Assembly: GCA_009731375.1 (NCBI GenBank)
Contig: BJOX01000103.1
Coordinates: 231,476-254,137, forward strand
From: Paulinella micropora
Taxonomy: Eukaryota > Cercozoa > Imbricatea > Euglyphida
Reading direction: 5' to 3'
DNA length: 22,662 nucleotides
The notes beneath the pieces were generated by a model. It had not been told where the DNA came from. It ran no database searches and saw only the letters and a program-made list of their open reading frames with translations. Shown one piece after another: positions 1-22,662 of this stretch. Positions within the stretch are counted from its first letter, which is position 1, and each line of letters opens with the position of its first letter. The translations under genes and the position numbers were made by a program.

Positions 1-203
1 AGCAAACATGCTTGGTGTACGCACTTGCACATTCGGCAACGTTTTGCAAGAGGTTGCTGGGACTGCGGAATAACCTCGGCTTAGTGTAGTCTTGCCCTCA
101 CGAGCACCATCGGTGGCCCCTATAATCAGTCGAGAGACTGACTAGGTGGGGATGGAGCACCTCGAATAAGGGCATGAGCCTCAGCTGCATCAGTATTCCT
201 TAG
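1..203 (+). repeat. Interspersed repeat module A, copy 1 (partial)
   Basis: This stretch matches 462-680 and 5100-5320 at high identity (for example gcttggtgtacgcacttgca and actgcggaataacctcggct). It is cut by the window start and, unlike the other copies, is followed by a fragment of module B (204-274) rather than an ATT array. I see no convincing coding frame. Confidence 0.85.
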
Positions 204-274
204 TGTTGACTGTGATATATTTGAGGGTAACACCTGATGATAAAAACGTAGTCACGCTTGTTTATCAGAGTTCC
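204..274 (+). repeat. Module B 5' fragment joined to module A
   Basis: It shares tgttgactgtga-atatttgaggg and cagagttccag with the minus-strand copy at 2300-2383, then passes into module A at agttccagcccaatggcc. The two modules therefore share an edge and look mosaic. Confidence 0.7.
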
Positions 275-928
<654 letters not shown>

Positions 929-1065
929 CCGCTTGGGGAGGGCGGTCACCGGGATATGCGCAACTCTCAACTGGGCATTTACTCGGTAGGGGTTCGGCCA
1001 GGCAGGTTGTGGGGTTGTCTGTTGGATTGTTGGTTGGCTCGTTTTTCTTGGCTGTTGGTTTGGGT

Positions 1066-1873
1066 NNNNNNNNNNNNNNNNNNNNNNNNNNNNNNNNNNN
1101 NNNNNNNNNNNNNNNNNNNNNNNNNNNNNNNNNNNNNNNNNNNNNNNNNNNNNNNNNNNNNNNNNNNNNNNNNNNNNNNNNNNNNNNNNNNNNNNNNNNN
1201 NNNNNNNNNNNNNNNNNNNNNNNNNNNNNNNNNNNNNNNNNNNNNNNNNNNNNNNNNNNNNNNNNNNNNNNNNNNNNNNNNNNNNNNNNNNNNNNNNNNN
1301 NNNNNNNNNNNNNNNNNNNNNNNNNNNNNNNNNNNNNNNNNNNNNNNNNNNNNNNNNNNNNNNNNNNNNNNNNNNNNNNNNNNNNNNNNNNNNNNNNNNN
1401 NNNNNNNNNNNNNNNNNNNNNNNNNNNNNNNNNNNNNNNNNNNNNNNNNNNNNNNNNNNNNNNNNNNNNNNNNNNNNNNNNNNNNNNNNNNNNNNNNNNN
1501 NNNNNNNNNNNNNNNNNNNNNNNNNNNNNNNNNNNNNNNNNNNNNNNNNNNNNNNNNNNNNNNNNNNNNNNNNNNNNNNNNNNNNNNNNNNNNNNNNNNN
1601 NNNNNNNNNNNNNNNNNNNNNNNNNNNNNNNNNNNNNNNNNNNNNNNNNNNNNNNNNNNNNNNNNNNNNNNNNNNNNNNNNNNNNNNNNNNNNNNNNNNN
1701 NNNNNNNNNNNNNNNNNNNNNNNNNNNNNNNNNNNNNNNNNNNNNNNNNNNNNNNNNNNNNNNNNNNNNNNNNNNNNNNNNNNNNNNNNNNNNNNNNNNN
1801 NNNNNNNNNNNNNNNNNNNNNNNNNNNNNNNNNNNNNNNNNNNNNNNNNNNNNNNNNNNNNNNNNNNNNNNNN
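1066..1873. other. Assembly gap (808 N)
   Basis: A run of N. The 48 bases after the gap duplicate 2336-2383, so the gap may hide or create a duplication. Confidence 1.
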
Positions 1874-1921
1874 TTTTTCATCGGGATTTCCCTCAAATAT
1901 GTCACAGTCAACACTCCCAGG
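1874..1921 (-). repeat. Module B 5' fragment beside the gap
   Basis: Nearly identical to 2336-2383 over 48 bases and followed by a short (ATA)n array. It is either an independent truncated insertion or a mis-assembled second copy. Confidence 0.8.
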
Positions 1922-1952
1922 CAAATAATAATAATAATAATAATAATAATAT

Positions 1953-2383
<431 letters not shown>

Positions 2384-2399
2384 GCAGATTTACTATATC

Positions 2400-2721
2400 T
2401 GAGGCTATTAATATTAATATCAATATTAATATTAAAAAAAAAAAACTTGAAAAAAAACGTGCATAAAAAGTTCGACATGTATATCGACGTGTATAAAAAA
2501 GTTCGACCTGTATAAAAAAGTTCGATCTTGTATAAAACAGGTAGACCTGTACAAAACATTTCGACGCGTATAAAATAGTTCGACGTCGAACTATTTATTA
2601 CACGTTGAAGTGTTTAATATTAATACATGTTGAATTTTTTTTTATTTCTAATTTTTTTTTAGTTTCTAACTTTTTTTTAATTTTCAACTTTTTTTTTATT
2701 TTCAACTTTTTTAAAATTTCT

Positions 2722-2755
<34 letters not shown>
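2400..2755. repeat. 20-bp minisatellite, 24-bp palindrome and T-rich tract
   Basis: Five to six degenerate units of the type tgtataaaaaagttcgacc cover 2458-2580. They end in a perfect palindrome at 2573-2596 with the half-site AAATAGTTCGAC. From 2630 a degenerate repeat of T8-AAT/AAC units leads into a 31-base T run (2725-2755). No gene is seen. Confidence 0.8.
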
Positions 2756-2758
<3 letters not shown>

Positions 2759-3437
2759 CATAATTTGAATGTCGCCCGTAATACCAATCAACTGTAAAGC
2801 ACACTGAAGTGGGGACCGTGATCGCAGTACAGGGCCCGGGCCAGAGGACTTCCCGCCTTATTTTATAGCTTTCCAAAAAGATGGCTGGTTTCAATTTATC
2901 GTACTTCTACACGGTCAAGTTTACTGAAAAACAAGTTTGGAATAAGCGTGGGCCCGCGATGATTTTGCTTCTGGAATGCTCGAAGCCTGAGAAGCTCCAA
3001 GAGATTTAATACTAGCAATATCTTCGAGCGCTTCGTGTTAACCGATTCTGTTCTTTGTTGGGTGCAAACTGGCTTTTGAAAGTTATGGTGAAGAGTTTGG
3101 ACACCACGAGACCCCTGGTACAGGGTTTAAGCACAAGAAAAGGCTAAAAATAAAGCGCGTGATATTGCTTGCTGTACTTAAGAAGTAGCAACTTCTGCTC
3201 TTCTAGGACCCTACCCTCTTTGCACCATAAACGTATGTATCCACCCTACTTTGTCCAGACACTAGAACACAATTCAGTGCATGTTTTTGTATTCCAGACG
3301 GGTCTGCCTATTTGCGCACGTTTTGATAGTGTCAATTACAACCTGGGATATTGGATATTCAAGTAACTAGATCATCGCACTCTGATTTCAATTTTCTCGG
3401 TCCTAAGCACAACTGATAACAAGATGATATTTTGAAA
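2756..3437. other. Unique sequence without a supported gene
   Basis: This is one of the few stretches here that is not a simple repeat. It contains a 42-codon frame at 2881-3009 (MAGFNLSYFYTVKFTEKQVW and following) and a 65-codon frame at 3169-3366. Neither has a recognisable motif or convincing context. It could hold an exon of a gene outside the window. Confidence 0.4.
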
Positions 3438-3990
3438 AGGAGGAGGATGCGAAGGAGGAGGAGGAGGATTACAAGAAGAAGAAGAAGAAGAAGAAGGAGA
3501 AGGAGGAGGAGGAGGAGGAAGAAGAAGAAGAAGAAGAAGAAGAAGGATAAGAAGGAGGAGGAGAAGAAGAATAAGAAGAAAAAGAAGAAGAAGAAGAAGA
3601 AGAAGAAGGAGGAGGAGGAGGAGGAGGAAGAGGAGGAGGAGAAGGAGGAGGAGGAGGAGGAGAAGGAGGAGGAGGAGGAGGAGGAGGAGGAGGAGAAGAA
3701 GAAGAAGAAGAAGAAAAAAAAAAGGAGGAGGAGAAGGAGGAGGGGAAGAAGAAGACAAAAAAGGAGGAGAATGAGAAGCAGGAGAGGAGCACAAGAAGAA
3801 GACGAAGGAGAAGAAGCAAAAGAAGAAGCAGAAGAAGAAGCAGAAGCAGAAGCAGAAGAAGAAGAAGAAGAAGAAGAAGAAGAAGGAGGAGGAGGAGGAG
3901 GAGGAAGAGGAGGAGGAGGAGGAGAAGGAGGAAGAAGAGAAGGAGATGGAGAAGGAGTTGGAGAACGAGGAGAAGGAGTTGGAGACGGAG
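3438..3990. repeat. GAA/GGA polypurine block
   Basis: More than 500 bases of almost pure purine on the plus strand, built from GAA, GGA and AGA triplets with rare pyrimidines. The Glu/Lys/Arg and Ser/Leu/Phe open frames across it are artefacts of the triplet repeat. Confidence 0.95.
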
Positions 3991-4244
3991 GGGAAAAGCT
4001 GAGAAAGGGCTTTCCGCAACGGGGTGCTCTCAGCATCACAGTTATCCCAAATGTCAACAGAGAAAGGTGCGTTCGACGTTGGATGAACATAGAACCTGAC
4101 TACTCTGGTAATATTACAGCTCGTATGCGTAGTATGGAATCGTCGCAGCTACACAGAAAGGTCGATGGCTGCGCTTGTGTATTGCATTAAGAAGTGTTTA
4201 AAGCAGGTCGCAGAGGCTGGCAAAAAGTTGATTACTATTATCAT

Positions 4245-4566
<322 letters not shown>

Positions 4567-4572
4567 TAAGGG

Positions 4573-4742
4573 AGTACATAGGCCATTGGTCCTTTTCAAT
4601 GGGCTGATTGGTATAAAGCTCCTAGAGTAATGTTCTATGCCGTCACTTCCTTTATTCCACCGATTGGTGTGGAGACTTTCCTTATGGAATGGAGGACTGG
4701 ATGCACATGGCCTTTTGGCTCAGCAATTGGCAGGAGATACAC

Positions 4743-4784
<42 letters not shown>

Positions 4785-4801
4785 TACTATTATTATTATT
4801 A

Positions 4802-4849
<48 letters not shown>

Positions 4850-4866
4850 CATCATCATCATCATCA

Positions 4867-4921
<55 letters not shown>
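4573..4921 (+). repeat. Interspersed repeat module B, copy 2, with ATT array
   Basis: The unique part 4573-4740 matches the complement of 2147-2310 with few differences, and (ATT)n including ATC variants follows to 4921. Module A copy 3 begins directly after the array. Confidence 0.85.
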
Positions 4922-4925
<4 letters not shown>

Positions 4926-5328
4926 CCCAATGGCCTCAAGGCGTTAAACTGTGACGCCAACTCATAACCCTTTGGTGGTAGATGCTGGGGAGGAGGGTCG
5001 TTGCGCGCGTAAAAGATCTTAAACTCCGCATATGCTGGTTGATAGCCCAGGACCCAGCAGACACCAGATTGTTATGGGTGGGGTTTCGAGGCAGCTCTAG
5101 CAACCGCGCTTGGTGTATGCACTTGCACATTCGGTGACGTCTTGCAAGAGGTTGCTGGGACTGCGGAATAACCTCGGCTTAGTGCAGTCTTGCCCTCAGG
5201 AGCTCCATCGGTGGCCCCGATCATCAGGCGAGAGACTGACACGGGGGGGTGGAGGACCTCGAACAAGGGTATTGGAGGCTTATGTCCGTTGAGGATATGC
5301 CATTAGCTGCATCAGTACGCCTCAGATA

Positions 5329-5406
<78 letters not shown>

Positions 5407-5413
5407 CATTATT

Positions 5414-5493
<80 letters not shown>

Positions 5494-5498
5494 GATTA

Positions 5499-5529
<31 letters not shown>

Positions 5530-5530
5530 C

Positions 5531-5598
<68 letters not shown>

Positions 5599-5609
5599 CA
5601 TCATCATCA

Positions 5610-5674
<65 letters not shown>

Positions 5675-5740
5675 GAGGGGTGCACAGTATGGCACCCCAC
5701 GGGAGAGGAGGTGGTTGGGCCTCTTCCCACTGGTTCCGAG
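4922..5740 (+). repeat. Interspersed repeat module A, copy 3, with internal ATT array
   Basis: Left part 4922-5328, a 345-base ATT array with ATC and ATG variants (5329-5674), and right part 5675-5740 (gaggggtgcacagtatggca). It matches copy 2 across both unique parts but has a much longer array. Confidence 0.85.
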
Positions 5741-6087
5741 GCTATGTTGTTGTGCTGTTTTTATAAGACATACACCACGTAGGGTCAAAGGGGTATATAC
5801 ATTCCGAGATCTAGGGGTGGTGACGGGTTTCGAGGTCATCTAGGGGTGGTGACGGGTCCCAGACACTTACCGCAAAACGTCCTCATGCGCTGGCAGACCG
5901 CATGAAATGTCTGCTACCCCCCTTGAGTACCTCTCGACTTATACCCAGTCTTGTGGAACTCTCTCATAGGGAACATCAATCATTTGCAGTTGATTCCCTG
6001 CAAGGTATCCGACACGCCGGGCGGGTAGCTATTCAGGGATGGTTAGAGTCACTCTTCCCTCCCCAACATTCACTGTTTGACTGTTGG
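5741..6087. other. Unique or old repeat sequence, no gene seen
   Basis: It contains a direct repeat of tctaggggtggtgacggg (5810-5827 and 5838-5855). The 77-codon frame at 5902-6135 has no recognisable motif and ends in the module B-like part. Confidence 0.5.
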
Positions 6088-6911
<824 letters not shown>

Positions 6912-7173
6912 CAGACACACAAACACACAAACACACAAACACACAAACGCAAACACACAAACACACAAATACACACATACACACATACACACATACACAA
7001 ACACACAAACACACAACACAAACACAAACACACACACAAACACAAACACAAACACAAACACAAACACACACACACACACACAACACACACAACACACATA
7101 AGACACACAAACACACACACACACACATAACACACACACAACACACACAACACACACACACACACACAGACAG
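6912..7173. repeat. (CA)n compound array
   Basis: ACAC, ACAA and ACAT variants over about 260 bases. Cys/Val and Thr/His open frames across it are repeat artefacts. Confidence 0.95.
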
Positions 7174-7199
7174 ACACGAGAAGTCTAGTCCTTACTTAC

Positions 7200-7362
7200 G
7201 AAATCATGGCCAAGCGCTTCGTTGTAAGCGTATCCTTTGCGTGTAAAAACCTGGGCTATGGCTTGCTGATTTTGCAAAATTTTCACGAGAGCAGTGAAAT
7301 AATCTGGTGCACAACCCAGAGCAAATCTCACAAGATGTTTGCATGCCATGGGTAACGGGTTT
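7200..7362 (-). CDS. Possible further exon downstream of the zinc-finger exon
   Basis: An open frame without a Met contains CKHLVRFALGCAPDYFTALV and QVFTRKGYAYNEALGHDF and ends at an excellent donor (TTTC|gtaagt). The acceptor is uncertain (AG at 7363 or 7327). A second frame is also open here with four Cys residues and a donor at CCAG|gttttt, so the reading frame is unresolved. Phase does not match the zinc-finger exon unless that exon uses a later donor. Confidence 0.3.
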
Positions 7363-7402
7363 CTTTTCCAGAATCAGGATGCATAAAACCGTAGTTTATT
7401 GT

Positions 7403-7434
<32 letters not shown>

Positions 7435-7548
7435 GATAGTCGTAATCACTATAAACTAGGATAATCTCATCTATGTATGTATGTATGTATGTATTTATGA
7501 ATGTATGTATGCATGCATGTATTGCAATACTCTGTACGTATAGAGGAC

Positions 7549-18880
<11,332 letters not shown>

Positions 18881-19009
18881 GATTTAAGCTTACATGACTT
18901 GGGAGAAAAAGTTGGTGATGGACAATCTTGACGGGTTTTGCGGACACGGTTTTCACAAGTTTGCAAGCAGAACCTTTTTTCAGACCTTCTCTTGTACGTT
19001 TTCTTCGGC
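18881..19009. promoter_or_regulatory. Putative bidirectional promoter between two divergent start codons
   Basis: These 129 bases separate the ATG of the photolyase gene (plus) from the ATG of the coiled-coil gene (minus). The stretch is unique and free of microsatellite, which is rare in this window. I see no TATA box at a convincing place; there are several CpG dinucleotides. Both 5' leaders must lie here unless upstream non-coding exons exist. Shared promoter use is inferred from spacing and orientation only. Confidence 0.55.
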
Positions 19010-22144
<3,135 letters not shown>

Positions 22145-22151
22145 GTTATCT

Positions 22152-22323
<172 letters not shown>

Positions 22324-22662
22324 CACAGACTTCCTTGGTTGACGAAATCAGAAGCTCCTTTTTTCTGACATTAGTCGATATCTCATCAGTTGATCTCATC
22401 ACTTACTCCACGGAGTGAACCAAGGCCACTTGAGGTGTCACTGACCTTCCCTTGGGCTTGGTTTTTTGAAACGGGTGCCATCTGTCGACAGACAGAGAAT
22501 TAGGGGATGGTGTGGGTGTGCTCGGCCCGTGGTGGGGTGCCTTATGTGTGCCTAGCCATACGCCTATAAGTCACATGCCGAAATAGCGACGGGAAGCACA
22601 ATCCTGTTCCCTCAGGGTGCCCTTTCTCGCTTGTTGAGCCCGGAATAAAACCCACAGTGCTC
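22324..22662. other. Unassigned 3' end of the window
   Basis: Unique-looking sequence inside the expected photolyase intron 5. No exon with photolyase motifs is visible. The end (gcccggaataaaacccacag) carries an AATAAA, but nothing else suggests a transcript end. It may be an interspersed repeat. Confidence 0.4.

Noticed and set aside
3359-4190. Long Glu/Lys/Arg and Ser/Phe/Leu frames
   Set aside because: They follow the GAA/GGA block in every frame; composition alone explains them. The same holds for 7710-8976 and 12186-13044.
7200-7260. Plus-strand frame MAKRFVVSVSFACKNLGYGL
   Set aside because: The opposite strand has an excellent donor here and a longer open frame in line with the minus-strand gene; the plus frame has no context.

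Overview
The window is nuclear DNA of a multicellular animal, judging by GT-AG introns, tiny exons in large introns and an animal-style photolyase/cryptochrome exon layout. An invertebrate, perhaps a marine lophotrochozoan, is my guess; no sequence here fixes the taxon. More than half of the window is microsatellite (ATT, GAA/GGA, GATA, GTT, CT, ATGTA, TTTTA and others). Nearly all long open frames are translations of these arrays and are not genes. Six runs of N mark assembly gaps.

Layout. Bases 1-6150 hold no gene I can support. They carry copies of two interspersed repeat modules, each joined to an (ATT)n array, a GAA/GGA purine block (3438-3990) and a 20-bp minisatellite with a 24-bp palindrome. 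Bases 6150-7200 are more ATT and CA arrays between short unassigned segments. From 18880 down to about 7550 runs a minus-strand gene that I rebuilt from small exons: a start exon, 12 consecutive in-phase exons (272 residues) with a long coiled coil and a CxxC zinc-finger-like end, then five further exons ending in a C2H2-type finger half. I do not recognise the protein. Its introns are almost pure microsatellite.

From 19010 to 22144 on the plus strand lie five in-phase exons for the first 113 residues of a photolyase/cryptochrome-family flavoprotein. The antenna-domain motifs look closest to (6-4) photolyases; the FAD domain lies beyond the window. The two start codons are back to back, only 129 bp apart, so the pair probably shares a bidirectional promoter.

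The most unusual theme is repeated copying of short unique islands, including exons, together with their flanking microsatellites. One 58-nt exon of the minus-strand gene is followed by six derived copies separated by GATA arrays (14716-16277). Another exon has a diverged twin between ATGTA arrays (10336-10382 and 10595-10660). Photolyase exon 3 is present twice on either side of a gap. A GTT-linked unit is copied at least eight times in intron 1. Arrays and island copies of this kind fit replication slippage or template switching at microsatellites, but allelic mis-assembly must be excluded for the copies next to gaps.
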